A stretch of DNA of 40,859 bases, taken from Candidatus Nomurabacteria bacterium RIFCSPLOWO2_01_FULL_39_18. Lineage in GTDB: Bacteria; Patescibacteriota; Minisyncoccia; Phycocordibacterales; UBA9973. Below, piece after piece: positions 1 to 12,664 of this stretch. The DNA is taken from NCBI GenBank assembly GCA_001787005.1, contig MFUV01000004.1, positions 64,911-105,769 of the forward strand. The letters are read 5' to 3'. The translations under genes were made by a program, and so were the position numbers. The notes beneath the pieces are model-generated. The model worked only from the letters and a program-made list of their open reading frames with translations. It was not told the origin of the DNA and ran no database searches. Each line of letters starts with the position of its first letter. Positions within the stretch are counted from its first letter, which is position 1.

Positions 1-2506
1 TTGATAGATATTCCACCAGATCTATCTTCCCATAAATGTTTAAAAGTGGAAATCTATTGTCTCTGGTCGAAATACTTTTTTCGGTTTCTCTCTGTAATTT
101 TATTTCTGGCAATCTAGCGCTTACCCAACGGGAAACTACCCCCATTACCTCTTTGTCCAACCCTAAATTCTCTAGCTCCCCAAGAGATGGCTCGTGCCCC
201 AATTTCAGAATTTTATCAATCGCGCCATGCACCGCACTCCCGAATTCCAAACTCTCTGATTTGGGCTCCGGCAGTTGCAATAAATTCCTAAAATACCATT
301 TCCACGGACATTCGAAAAAATTATTCAGCAATGAGACGGAAACTTTTCTTTCCCTATATTTTTCCGCTACCAGTTTTACGAGATTTGATATATCTGTATT
401 CTTTTCTTTTTTAATTTTTCTTGGCACATTTTTGATTTTTTGTTTCTCAAAAATTTCTTCCGGCAGATCTTTTATTACTTTGCTGACCTCCTGCTCTCCG
501 CCACCGGAAGAGTGGGTCGCGTAAGAAATTGTGCAGAACCTCTTGGCGCGAGTTATCGCTACATATAATTTGCGCTTGGTAACATCAGCATCTCTCTCTA
601 AAACTTTCTCGGCAATTGCTTCGGGTAAAACAAAGCCCATTTTTCTGCCCCTACTCATTGAAGATTCGTCCATATGCGCAATCCATACATAATCAAATTC
701 TAATCCTTTGGAAGAATGGAGGGTCAGAACTTTTACCCCTTCTTTTTCACCCATAAGGAGTGGTACTTCCTCCCCATAACTCTCTAATCGACCAAGAAAA
801 GATACTAGCTCCCGGAGGGTAAGCTCCTGGTTTTTTTCTGCCTCTTTTTGGATTAAAGAAAGTATGGTATCTAAGATTTCTTTTCCAGAAACCAATTTAT
901 CATTATCATTTTCACCCTCTAATAAAAATTCTGTGCCGACAGTTCGAACGATTTCTGATACACTGCCATCTTGGGAAAGTTTTTTCCATCTGGAAAGTTT
1001 CCCTACCCACTTATCCACGCTATTGGTTTCACTAAAAAGTTTTTGCGGTTTTTCTTCCGCTATTTTAGCAAGAGAAAATTCTCTCATATTTTGTAGAGCT
1101 AAATATGTATGCGCTTCAAGCGGAGTAATGCCGGAGGACTTGTCGAAAAAAGAAACTGCGAGAGCGGGTGTAACAGAAGGATCACTAATGATTCTTAAAA
1201 CTCGCAAAAATGCCTGAGCTTCGGCTTCATCAAAGAGGTTAAAAGCATCGAGCGCTGACACTTCTAAGCCTTCCTCATGCAGAATCTGGAGCGCACTACG
1301 TACTTCTACATTTTTAGGTACAAGTATGGCGCAATTATTTGCTTTTACTCCCTTTTTCATTTTCTTTTTTATATCCATGGCGGCAACGACGATCTCATCA
1401 TCCGGGTATTTTGCTTCTACGAGCCGTAGGATATGATTTTCTTTACTCTGACTCATTAATTTCTCCTCGGTCATGATACTCCGGAGGAGTGCGTGTGAAG
1501 CGTCCAGTATCACTTGGGTGGAGCGATAATTATCCACCAGGGTTATAAGTTTTGATTTCTTGAAAGTTTTTTTAAAACCCTGGAAATGGTCAATGGAAGC
1601 GCCGCTAAAACCATATATGAGTTGTCTATCATCCCCCACCACAAAAATATCCGGGCGCTCTAAGCTGCCCCAAACATTCTTTAAAAATTGATTCTGAACA
1701 GCGCTGGAATCCTGATGCTCATCAACTAAAATATATAAATATTGTTCTCGAATATCTGAGACTGTGTCAGGAGATAGTTCAGTAATTTTTACTAAATTCT
1801 CCAGTACATCATCGTAATCAAACACATTTCTTTGTTTCTTCACTTCTTCATATAAATTAAAAAATTTAACAAATTCCCCGCTTCGTCTTAAGCCTTCTAT
1901 CTTATTTGAGACCTCTTTTTTGAGTTGCCCCTTGCTTTCACCTCTTTGTGAAATATTCTCTGGATCGCTCTCTACGACCCTTATTTCTTTCTCAACTTCA
2001 GATAAGAAATACTCCGCGCTAATTCGCTCACGCTTGAGGAGTGTGATGAGTGATTTCAAATCAGAGAAATACCTACTGCTGTCCCCGCGTGGGCGAAGAT
2101 ATTGCCAATCATTCTTTTCTAAAATCTCACCGAAAATGATCGCCGTATCCGCATCGTCTAAAAGCGTGGGTGGCATATGAAGACCCAGTACTTTATAATA
2201 TTCTTCGATAATTTTCATGCCGAAACTATGAAAAGTAAAAATATTTACTTTCTCCCCAGCTTCACCGATATATTGAGCAAGGCGTTTCTTCATCGCCTCT
2301 ACGGCTGAATTAGTGAAGGTGAGCGCTAGTATTCCATCTGCCTTGATGTCTGTCTTTTTTAAGATATTAGCAATACGTAGCGCCAAGATCTGCGTTTTCC
2401 CCGTTCCTGGACCCGCCACCACCATCACCGGTCCATCTATCGTATCCACGGCTTCCTTCTGAGCTTTATTGAGCTTTTTATATTCTTCAGTGAAAACAGA
2501 AATCAT
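1..2506 (-). CDS. UvrD/PcrA-like superfamily 1 DNA helicase with C-terminal PD-(D/E)XK-type nuclease region (partial, runs off left edge)
   Basis: Manual minus-strand translation from ATG at 2504-2506: MISVFTEEYKKLNKAQKEAVDTIDGPVMVVAGPGTGKTQILALRIANIL... (Walker A GPGTGKT), ...LVDEHQDSSAVQNQ..., ...VVGDDRQLIYGFSGA..., ...VLTLHSSKGLEFDYVWIA..., ...LYVAITRAKR..., then VSLLNNFFECPWKWYFRNLLQLPEP...FGSAVHGAIDKIL. Not in the ORF track because it is open at the window edge. Confidence 0.93.
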   Translation of the reverse strand, partial: MISVFTEEYKKLNKAQKEAVDTIDGPVMVVAGPGTGKTQILALRIANILKKTDIKADGILALTFTNSAVEAMKKRLAQYIGEAGEKVNIFTFHSFGMKIIEEYYKVLGLHMPPTLLDDADTAIIFGEILEKNDWQYLRPRGDSSRYFSDLKSLITLLKRERISAEYFLSEVEKEIRVVESDPENISQRGESKGQLKKEVSNKIEGLRRSGEFVKFFNLYEEVKKQRNVFDYDDVLENLVKITELSPDTVSDIREQYLYILVDEHQDSSAVQNQFLKNVWGSLERPDIFVVGDDRQLIYGFSGASIDHFQGFKKTFKKSKLITLVDNYRSTQVILDASHALLRSIMTEEKLMSQSKENHILRLVEAKYPDDEIVVAAMDIKKKMKKGVKANNCAILVPKNVEVRSALQILHEEGLEVSALDAFNLFDEAEAQAFLRVLRIISDPSVTPALAVSFFDKSSGITPLEAHTYLALQNMREFSLAKIAEEKPQKLFSETNSVDKWVGKLSRWKKLSQDGSVSEIVRTVGTEFLLEGENDNDKLVSGKEILDTILSLIQKEAEKNQELTLRELVSFLGRLESYGEEVPLLMGEKEGVKVLTLHSSKGLEFDYVWIAHMDESSMSRGRKMGFVLPEAIAEKVLERDADVTKRKLYVAITRAKRFCTISYATHSSGGGEQEVSKVIKDLPEEIFEKQKIKNVPRKIKKEKNTDISNLVKLVAEKYRERKVSVSLLNNFFECPWKWYFRNLLQLPEPKSESLEFGSAVHGAIDKILKLGHEPSLGELENLGLDKEVMGVVSRWVSARLPEIKLQRETEKSISTRDNRFPLLNIYGKIDLVEYLS

Positions 2507-2513
2507 TCCTACA

Positions 2514-3446
2514 TTATATCTTATTTAGTTCCACTTTTGATTTCCAAAAGAAAAATCCAATTATGATAAATGTCGCGAGCGGAGAAACATATTCTGGTAT
2601 GTGAAAGCCGAAACTATGAAAGATCATAATGATGCCCAATACCAAAATAGAATACATGGCGCCGTTTTTCAAATAAACATATTTTTTAATATGCTCTATA
2701 TTGCGAAGTGTCAGCTCCCTGACTAAAAGCGCGCCGAACCCGTTTCCCAATAAAATCAAGGGTATAGAGAGAGTAAAAGCAAAAGCGCCCAATACTCCGT
2801 CAATAGAAAAAGTCGTATCAATTATTTCCAAAAAGAAAAGCTTTGAAAGATCAGAATGGGCGCCTGCCTGCGCAGGCAGGCTGCCGAGCATTTTTTTTTC
2901 TTGTTCTTCCGCATTTTGTTTGAAACCGTGAGTGATGAAAAACAGACTAGATCCGACGACCGCGCCGAAACCCATCAAGTTGCTTTGTTTAAGGGCGAAC
3001 CAAGCAATGATTGAAAGTAAAATAGAAACAGTCGCATAAAACCAAACCCCCTTTGACATAAAAAATTCTTCAGCCAGGGGTAAACCCATTTTTTTGTCTT
3101 CGAGGAAAAGCCAGTGTAAAAAAAGAAAAAGTAAGAAAACCCCGCCAGCAACAAGTAAGATTGGAGCTGACTGATTGATGGATTCAAGTACTAATGGATC
3201 GCTCGACCAAGCAGCAGACAAAATCTGCATCGGAGAAAGCGTCGTGTTAAAAGCCCAGACTATTATAAAAGGCAAAAGCCCACGAACTAAAAAAACCGCA
3301 ATAAACATCCCCCACGTCAAGAACCAACGTCTGGCCCTGGCTCCCATAGTATTTAAAACTTCGGCATTAATGATGGCATTGTCAACAGACGAAACTGCCT
3401 CGAAAAGTGAAAGACCGATTATTGTGAACAGGGCGGAGAATATCAT
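2514..3446 (-). CDS. DUF475 family (TerC-like) integral membrane protein
   Basis: ORF of 310 aa, many TM segments; N-terminus MIFSALFTIIGLSLFEAVSSVDNAIINAEVL resembles DUF475/TerC proteins. Confidence 0.8.
   Translation of the reverse strand: MIFSALFTIIGLSLFEAVSSVDNAIINAEVLNTMGARARRWFLTWGMFIAVFLVRGLLPFIIVWAFNTTLSPMQILSAAWSSDPLVLESINQSAPILLVAGGVFLLFLFLHWLFLEDKKMGLPLAEEFFMSKGVWFYATVSILLSIIAWFALKQSNLMGFGAVVGSSLFFITHGFKQNAEEQEKKMLGSLPAQAGAHSDLSKLFFLEIIDTTFSIDGVLGAFAFTLSIPLILLGNGFGALLVRELTLRNIEHIKKYVYLKNGAMYSILVLGIIMIFHSFGFHIPEYVSPLATFIIIGFFFWKSKVELNKI
2862..2881. repeat. perfect 20-nt palindrome GCCTGCCTGCGCAGGCAGGC inside DUF475 CDS
   Basis: Self reverse-complementary; encodes part of SLPAQAGAHS. 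Confidence 0.9.
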
Positions 3447-3892
3447 GATTGTGATTTATTAGAAGAAGGTAAGTTTGCAACAATCCCAATAGCGGCAGCA
3501 ATGATGCCAAGATTTTTTATAATATATTGCCCTTCTAGAGTTGGGACCAAAAACCCGCTCCAGGTAGCCTCTGGCAATACAAATAGAGGTAGAAATGTAA
3601 GCAACATATGTAAAAACAAGAGAGGTAAAACTATTCGTTCAAAACCGCGAAAAAGAAAGAGAACCCCTATCAGGCACTCAAAAAGACCAAAAAGAATCAT
3701 GAAGTGGTTAAAAGAAATAAAATTTATTGTTTGTTCAAATAGCGCTTGCATCAACCCGCTGGCAGGAGATAATCCAACAACTTTTAATGCACCGAACCAG
3801 AAGAAGACAACAAATAAGCCGAGTCGCGCAAAAGGCACTGACACCGACTTAAAAAAATATATCAGTCGATCGTCTATTTTTTGTAAATTCAT
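3443..3892 (-). CDS. small polytopic membrane protein, DoxX/YkgB (DUF417)-like
   Basis: 149 aa ORF, four hydrophobic segments, FWFGALKVVGLSPASG motif; overlaps the downstream gene by 4 nt. Confidence 0.6.
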   Translation of the reverse strand: MNLQKIDDRLIYFFKSVSVPFARLGLFVVFFWFGALKVVGLSPASGLMQALFEQTINFISFNHFMILFGLFECLIGVLFLFRGFERIVLPLLFLHMLLTFLPLFVLPEATWSGFLVPTLEGQYIIKNLGIIAAAIGIVANLPSSNKSQS

Positions 3893-3918
3893 TCTGTTAG
3901 AATTAGCTTTGGTCTTAT

Positions 3919-4698
3919 CTAGTAGACTTTATTGCCATATACCACGGTCTTACTTGCTGTAATCTGCATTTTTATTTCCACTGTTTTGCCAACAGGATAT
4001 TCATTTTGGTCTGTGTCTTCACCAACAAAAACCATAAGATCATAATCTTTGTTTCTATTCGCATCTTTTGTATCTGCAAGTATGATGCTGGGTTGCATAT
4101 AAAGCTCGCAAGTTCCAGCGGCAACGCAAGGCGGCTGTGCAGGAATACCGACGACCACGCCGCGAACTGTAACAATTTTCTGGTCTAACGCAGACCTATG
4201 CTCAACGAGATATTTTACTGATATTGGCGCAGTGGGAACTTTCGTGAGCGAATAATTAGGATAATTGTACAAGCCGCCTCTGTCATCATCTGGATTATAT
4301 GGTTGTATTGTTACCGGTTCCGATGGATTCACTCCGCAAGGAGCAAATTCGCAATTGGGTGCCGTTCTGCTGGTCCAGCTCCCATCGGGGCAAAGTTTTG
4401 CGTCTTGGGTACAGTAAATGTTCCCTGGATTTATGGGATTTGTTGGTTCAGTTGTTAACTCTTCAATAAAAGTACTCCCATCCGGAGCAGAGCATTGTCT
4501 GGGGTAGCTCTCCCCAACTGGATATCCCGCTTTTGCGCAATCTTCAAAACTGCCAATTACTGTCGTGGTTTCCGGCGGCGGCTGTCGATTTATAATTAAG
4601 TACCCCGCTATCCCTGCAAGAATAATAACCCCGATAGCTCCCACTATTGTATTGATAAATCCTTTTTTATATTGATTTTTTTGTATGTATTGGTTCAT
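3919..4698 (-). CDS. membrane-anchored secreted hypothetical protein with Cys-containing short repeats
   Basis: 259 aa; single N-terminal TM; extracellular motifs FEDCAKAGYPVGESYPRQCSAPDG and CTQDAKLCPDGSWTSRTAPNCEFAPC. Confidence 0.6.
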   Translation of the reverse strand: MNQYIQKNQYKKGFINTIVGAIGVIILAGIAGYLIINRQPPPETTTVIGSFEDCAKAGYPVGESYPRQCSAPDGSTFIEELTTEPTNPINPGNIYCTQDAKLCPDGSWTSRTAPNCEFAPCGVNPSEPVTIQPYNPDDDRGGLYNYPNYSLTKVPTAPISVKYLVEHRSALDQKIVTVRGVVVGIPAQPPCVAAGTCELYMQPSIILADTKDANRNKDYDLMVFVGEDTDQNEYPVGKTVEIKMQITASKTVVYGNKVY

Positions 4699-4838
4699 AG
4701 TAGTTAAAAATTAATTTTATTTTAATAAAAATATCTACAACCTATTTTAAGTATAGACTGCTGGTCTAGAAAAAGCAATAAACTGATAGGGAACGTAAAG
4801 AATGATTTAAAATTTTCTTCAGCAAAAAAGAACCTCGA

Positions 4839-5915
4839 TCATTCGCATATCCCTTTGACAAGACCAAGCCGTCCTTCGAATGTATCTTTCTGTGGATTGC
4901 CGAAATACCATAGCCAGATTTTATTATTCAAAATAATAGCGCTTGGCCCGCCGACTGTCCAAGCATCCCAATAATCTTCTCGTGGTTTTATTATAGGGTT
5001 ATTCGGATTCTTCTGCCATTTGATGCCGTCGGAACTGAAGGCATGACCGATTGCCCCTTTTTGAAGTGTTACTTCATCGCTCCATTCCGCCACGCCAAAA
5101 TAAAACATGTGGTAGCCATTCTGGCTTTTGGCAACATTGACATGGCTGACTAAAGTATCGTCCCACTCTCCGTCACGGCCAATATCCATGATCGGCTCCT
5201 TCAGCCTTTCCCAACTTATTCCGTCCAAAGAAGTAGCATAACCAATTCGGAAAGCAGGTTTGCCGTCTTTTTCACCTAAGCCCGAATACCACATTTTATA
5301 AATTTTTTCGTTGCTGTCGTATATTACGCTGGGTTCCATGACTCCGTTATTGGAACCCTGCTCCCATGTATTTTCTGGCATAAAAATAGGTTTTTCGTTT
5401 TTCTTCCACGATATACCGTCGTCGGAAAATGCTACCCCAATAGCAAAGTCATCGTGATCTTTGAAACTCGAAGAATAGTACATGCGATATTTCCTTTGCG
5501 AGTCTTTTATAACCGAGGCAGTTTCCACACCAATTGCATCCCAGCCTGAACCCGGCTTAACCACCCCTTCTTTAACATTGCTCCATGTAACACCGTCATT
5601 GCTTTGCGCACTACTTATAGCTATTTGCTTGTTGGAGAACGCAGAAAACCACATGTTGAATGATTGACTGCCAAGCTCTGTGGTATCGTTCACATATTGC
5701 CAGCGCAAAGGAAATTTGCATTCAAGCTTGCTTAACGAGATATCTGGGGCAAGTATCGTGGGGTCAGAAAGAATATTAGAAGACACTAAGTTGCTACCAT
5801 TTTCATGCCTGATCGAACCATCTAAATTCAGATTTTTAAACTTGTCTTTAGGAAATACATGTAAAATTATAAATCCCAAAATAAGTATCCCCGCAATCCA
5901 AAGTATTTTCTTCAT
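4839..5915 (-). CDS. N-terminally anchored beta-propeller protein, glycosidase (GH43/GH32-like fold) related
   Basis: 358 aa; signal/anchor MKKILWIAGILILGFIIL; repeated blades such as YRMYYSS..., YKMWYSGLG..., YHMFYFGVAEW..., IWLWYFGNP with DGISW motifs. Confidence 0.6.
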   Translation of the reverse strand: MKKILWIAGILILGFIILHVFPKDKFKNLNLDGSIRHENGSNLVSSNILSDPTILAPDISLSKLECKFPLRWQYVNDTTELGSQSFNMWFSAFSNKQIAISSAQSNDGVTWSNVKEGVVKPGSGWDAIGVETASVIKDSQRKYRMYYSSSFKDHDDFAIGVAFSDDGISWKKNEKPIFMPENTWEQGSNNGVMEPSVIYDSNEKIYKMWYSGLGEKDGKPAFRIGYATSLDGISWERLKEPIMDIGRDGEWDDTLVSHVNVAKSQNGYHMFYFGVAEWSDEVTLQKGAIGHAFSSDGIKWQKNPNNPIIKPREDYWDAWTVGGPSAIILNNKIWLWYFGNPQKDTFEGRLGLVKGICE

Positions 5916-5978
5916 ATTAATGAGTCAATTATATCACGAACTTTCCTTTTGGGTAAAATAGTGTAAATTAAAAAGTAA

Positions 5979-6064
5979 GGAAGGGTGTACCGAATGGTAA
6001 GGTACTCGCTTGGAAAGCGAGCGAGCGAAAGCTCTTGCAGGTTCGACTCCTGTCCCTTCCGCCA
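5979..6064 (+). tRNA. tRNA-Ser(GGA), class II, CCA encoded
   Basis: Acceptor GGAAGGG/CCCTTCC, G discriminator, CCA; anticodon stem CTCGC-TTGGAAA-GCGAG with anticodon GGA at 6012-6014; long variable arm GAGCGAAAGCTC; T arm GCAGG-TTCGACT-CCTGT. Confidence 0.95.
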
Positions 6065-6066
6065 AC

Positions 6067-9220
<3,154 letters not shown>

Positions 9221-9255
9221 TTTACTTGTAGGGTAGTGAGCTTCGCTCTACTGCC

Positions 9256-9903
9256 CTATTCCACCCAGCTAAATAAATTATCAGAAAAAACAATGTTGTA
9301 GGTTCCGGAACCCTGGGTCCAATAAACGGTGGAAAGAACTTTCGTTTCATTGGGACTGATTTGAATAACATTGATTTTTCGGCTATAACCAGAGTTTACT
9401 CCTCCGACATAACTATACTTCCCATTAGAAGAATTATAAAGCAAAGGAGCATTGGAACATGTAGTAGAAGTGCAATTGAGCAAAAGCAGATCCGTCATCG
9501 GCAGAGAAGAATCAGAGAAGGATACATTCCTGTCATCGGCATAACAGCCATTGGCAGTTGCGCAAACACTGCTAGATGGAAAGGTGCCCCCTGCGACTTT
9601 TGTATTAAACGCATTCCAGCCAACTGCACCAGATGCGGAATAAAGCACGTAGGTGTCTCGCAAATTCTTAATATACTCTACTCCTTCTGCCGCCAGATAT
9701 GAAGCTATTATTTTTCTTTTAGCATAATTAGCGCCAGAAATACCTTGAGACAAAATTGACAGAAGGGCTAGAACAGAGGTAACGAAAATGGAAATAGCCA
9801 CGAGCGTCTCGAGTAGGGTGAAGCCCCGCCTGCAAAAGCTATGCTTAAGGCATTGCGGGCAGGCTTTATTCTGACTATTTACTTTTTTTGAAAAAAATTG
9901 CAT
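9256..9903 (-). CDS. minor pilin with prepilin N-terminal cleavage/methylation motif (PilV-like)
   Basis: RRGFTLLETLVAISIFVTSVLALLSILSQG. Confidence 0.85.
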   Translation of the reverse strand: MQFFSKKVNSQNKACPQCLKHSFCRRGFTLLETLVAISIFVTSVLALLSILSQGISGANYAKRKIIASYLAAEGVEYIKNLRDTYVLYSASGAVGWNAFNTKVAGGTFPSSSVCATANGCYADDRNVSFSDSSLPMTDLLLLNCTSTTCSNAPLLYNSSNGKYSYVGGVNSGYSRKINVIQISPNETKVLSTVYWTQGSGTYNIVFSDNLFSWVE

Positions 9904-9916
9904 TTCTTATGATCAA

Positions 9917-10525
9917 TTAAATATCTATCAATCTTTGCGACACTGAAGTTTGCAAGGCAAAGGGCGTATCGACATTTTGATAAGTTATTTTACCAACCAA
10001 TTTGATAGTAACAAAAGGTTGCTGACTATTGGTTGCTATAGATTCAGCGCCCAACACTGAAAAAGAAGAAGCCGCCGTATCAATAACCACTTCGTCGGGA
10101 GTGAGTTGAGTAAAACTAGCTAAATCATAGGGTCCTGCTGTTGATTTAAAAATTTTACCACTACCGTCTATGTAGTAAACCCATTGGTCATCATTATTAT
10201 TCGGATTGCCATAAGTATATTCAAAAGCTATCGCCCAACCGCTCTCACAGCTTCTTGGAGTATCCATTTCACTACTACTGGATGGAATTTCATCTCCTGA
10301 TTCAAAACAACGATAATTGTAGCCGATTCTTAAATTTCTGGATATATCTTCCATGACAAAGTTTAAATTATCCATAATCGAACGCATGTTCTGCGCTTTT
10401 CTATGAAGTAAATTTGCATTTAAAAGCGTACCCATGCTCAAAGTAGTAATAACTATAAAAAGAGAGACTGCAATCATGGTTTCTACTATTGTATATCCTT
10501 GGTTGTTGATTTTTGTACTTTGCAT
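9917..10525 (-). CDS. minor pilin with prepilin N-terminal motif (PilW-like)
   Basis: NNQGYTIVETMIAVSLFIVITTLSMGTLL. Confidence 0.8.
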   Translation of the reverse strand: MQSTKINNQGYTIVETMIAVSLFIVITTLSMGTLLNANLLHRKAQNMRSIMDNLNFVMEDISRNLRIGYNYRCFESGDEIPSSSSEMDTPRSCESGWAIAFEYTYGNPNNNDDQWVYYIDGSGKIFKSTAGPYDLASFTQLTPDEVVIDTAASSFSVLGAESIATNSQQPFVTIKLVGKITYQNVDTPFALQTSVSQRLIDI

Positions 10526-10564
10526 TTGGTTGACTACTAAAACCTCGCAACTATAATCTAAAGC

Positions 10565-11173
10565 TTAATTCACTTGAATACGACCAGAAGCATACAACTT
10601 TACCTTCGCGGTGGCTCCTTTGGTAGAAAGTAATGTAATTTCGGCATAAGTAACTTCTGATGTGCAACCAGCTACGTTCCCGCCCATTCGAGCAACCGAA
10701 TCAGGTCTAGTAAAAGCGACGCTAAAACCAGTAACACTAGAACAATCGCCCGGCCCAGTTACTAAAACAGCAGATAGAGAATTTCCTTTTGTTATATTTA
10801 CAACCTCTTGAACTTCACCAGAGACACTGTACGGCCACGAGCAACCCACCGGGGTACTGCAACCACCAGAATTATCTAAATCAGCAAAATAAACAAATTG
10901 CGTTGGAGTATTTACATCAAAGTAAAGCCCATAGGCAGGTTTCCAGGTAGAACTTGCGGCTTGATTCAATTTACCAGAGAGGGCCGACTTTTGTGCCTCC
11001 ACCACCTTTAGAGCAATGTCGCTCGATAAATTTTTCATATCTATTTTATCTTGGAATAAACCATAATTATAAATAACCACAGAAGATAAAACAGAGAAAA
11101 TACCCAAAACAACAATGAGTTCTACATAGCTCATCCCCCTGTTATTTTTTATTTTTTGATTAATTTTTATCAT
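10565..11173 (-). CDS. minor pilin/pseudopilin with prepilin N-terminal motif
   Basis: NNRGMSYVELIVVLGIFSVLSSVVIYNYG. Confidence 0.8.
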   Translation of the reverse strand: MIKINQKIKNNRGMSYVELIVVLGIFSVLSSVVIYNYGLFQDKIDMKNLSSDIALKVVEAQKSALSGKLNQAASSTWKPAYGLYFDVNTPTQFVYFADLDNSGGCSTPVGCSWPYSVSGEVQEVVNITKGNSLSAVLVTGPGDCSSVTGFSVAFTRPDSVARMGGNVAGCTSEVTYAEITLLSTKGATAKVKLYASGRIQVN

Positions 11174-11964
11174 GAACTAAAAAAGGGGAAGAAATGTAAT
11201 TCCAAAATAAACGCCAAAAACGCACCCAAAACCAAAAATGGAGCAAAGGGAATTTCACTTTTCATCCCATATTTTCGGGACACAACAATAAGAATAAACC
11301 CAATGATAGCTCCAGACCAGAAAGCAACCACCAGACCCGAGAGTGCGCGAGATAGGCCCAATAACCATCCGAGTCCAAGCGCAAGCTTAGCATCCCCCAG
11401 CCCCATCCAGGCGCCTTTTGAAATGAGCCAAAATAAAGCGAAGGGCGACGCAATCAATATGCCCGAGAGAAGCTCAAGAATCGATGGAGTATGAGGAAGA
11501 AAACCATAAGAAGTGAAAACGAATAGACCTAAAAACGCAAGAATGCCGAAGAAAAGAGAAAGTTGGTCAGGAATTACTTTATGTTTTAGATCATACACAG
11601 CAATAACCAGGAGGAGCGAAAACATAAACATATAATAAGCATAGGTGCCAGTAAATACGAACGTATCAATAAAGAACATGTATTGGAACTTAAAAAACAA
11701 AGAAACAGACACAAGCCCAGCCATAAGTTCGACGAGAGGATATTGAACAGAGATTTTTGTTTTGCAGGTTTTGCATCTGCCGCGAAGCGTGACAAAACTG
11801 AGAAGGGGTATGAGCTCGTACCAGCAAAGTTTGTTTTGACAAGACATGCACGCGCTACGGCCTCCGAGAGATCTCGCAGTATTGTATCGGTAGATTATGA
11901 CATTTAAAAAACTCCCGATGATAAGGCCGAAGGAGAAGAAAATGATTGTGATAATGATATCCAT
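11170..11964 (-). CDS. pilD: prepilin peptidase (A24 family), PilD-like
   Basis: GLIIGSFLNVIIYRYN, CMSCQNKLCWYELIPLLSFVTLRGRCKTCK, AVYDLKHKVIPDQ, GLGDAKLALGLGWLLG. Confidence 0.95.
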   Translation of the reverse strand: MDIIITIIFFSFGLIIGSFLNVIIYRYNTARSLGGRSACMSCQNKLCWYELIPLLSFVTLRGRCKTCKTKISVQYPLVELMAGLVSVSLFFKFQYMFFIDTFVFTGTYAYYMFMFSLLLVIAVYDLKHKVIPDQLSLFFGILAFLGLFVFTSYGFLPHTPSILELLSGILIASPFALFWLISKGAWMGLGDAKLALGLGWLLGLSRALSGLVVAFWSGAIIGFILIVVSRKYGMKSEIPFAPFLVLGAFLAFILELHFFPFFSS

Positions 11965-11979
11965 TAAAAATACTGCGAA

Positions 11980-12456
11980 TTAATTACAAGCATAGTCTGT
12001 TGCACTAGTCAACGTGGAACCTGCTGTTGCAATAGATTTATTTGTTGAATCAACACACCACATACCACCTTGTCTGAGAGGAACTTCAGCCGCCCAGGCG
12101 CTCGCGCCATTATTGCATGTCGCGGTTGTCAGTGAACCAGCGGCATTAATAGCGTAGGAAGATAATCCAGCCGCTTTGGCCGCGGCTAAAACAGCCAGTC
12201 CAATCCCCTGGGCTCCGCCAACTGCGCCATTGGTGCAAACGTTAGTGTAAGTATTAGGTGCTACCGTATTGGTATTATAAAAAACCTCTGCTTGCGAGCG
12301 AGAACCAGCTAAATTTGATTTAACCCCTCCATCGCCGCCTTTTTTTCTTGCATCATTCAGTGATGCGATAACAACCGCAGCCAAAACTCCAATAATCACA
12401 ATCACGACCAGAAGTTCAAGCAATGTAAAACCTTTTTGTAAATTAATTTTTTTCAT
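11980..12456 (-). CDS. type IV pilin-like protein
   Basis: KGFTLLELLVVIVIIGVLAAVVIASLNDARKKGGDGGVKSNL. Confidence 0.9.
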   Translation of the reverse strand: MKKINLQKGFTLLELLVVIVIIGVLAAVVIASLNDARKKGGDGGVKSNLAGSRSQAEVFYNTNTVAPNTYTNVCTNGAVGGAQGIGLAVLAAAKAAGLSSYAINAAGSLTTATCNNGASAWAAEVPLRQGGMWCVDSTNKSIATAGSTLTSATDYACN

Positions 12457-12557
12457 CCCGTTTAGAAGTTACCCTAATGATATTCTATTTAATATAGCAT
12501 TAGGCAAACTTAATTAATTCTTATAATTTATTCCCGAAAGTAAACTTCTAACGGGAT
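12455..12557 (-). promoter_or_regulatory. leader inverted repeat ATCCCGTT(T)AGAAGTT...AACTTCT-AACGGGAT upstream of pilin 11980..12456
   Basis: 15 paired bases with single-nt bulges; gene-proximal arm includes the AACGGGATG SD-like/start region; nested hairpin CCTAATG...CATTAGG. Confidence 0.6.
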
Positions 12558-12598
12558 TCATAAATACCTGCATACCATTATACCATACCTAGAAAAGC

Positions 12599-12633
12599 AA
12601 AAACCACCCTGAGATACTCGAAGGGTGGTTTTT
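12599..12633 (-). terminator. rho-independent (possibly bidirectional) terminator downstream of the 12665..13186 pilin
   Basis: AAAAACCACCCT-gagatactcga-AGGGTGGTTTTT. Confidence 0.85.
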
Positions 12634-12664
12634 GAGAAATAAAACCAGCTATCCTAAATCTAAA

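Noticed and set aside
36-2180. Plus-strand ORFs 36..524, 864..1217 and 1920..2180
   Set aside because: They are antisense to the minus-strand UvrD-like helicase frame, which has clear conserved motifs
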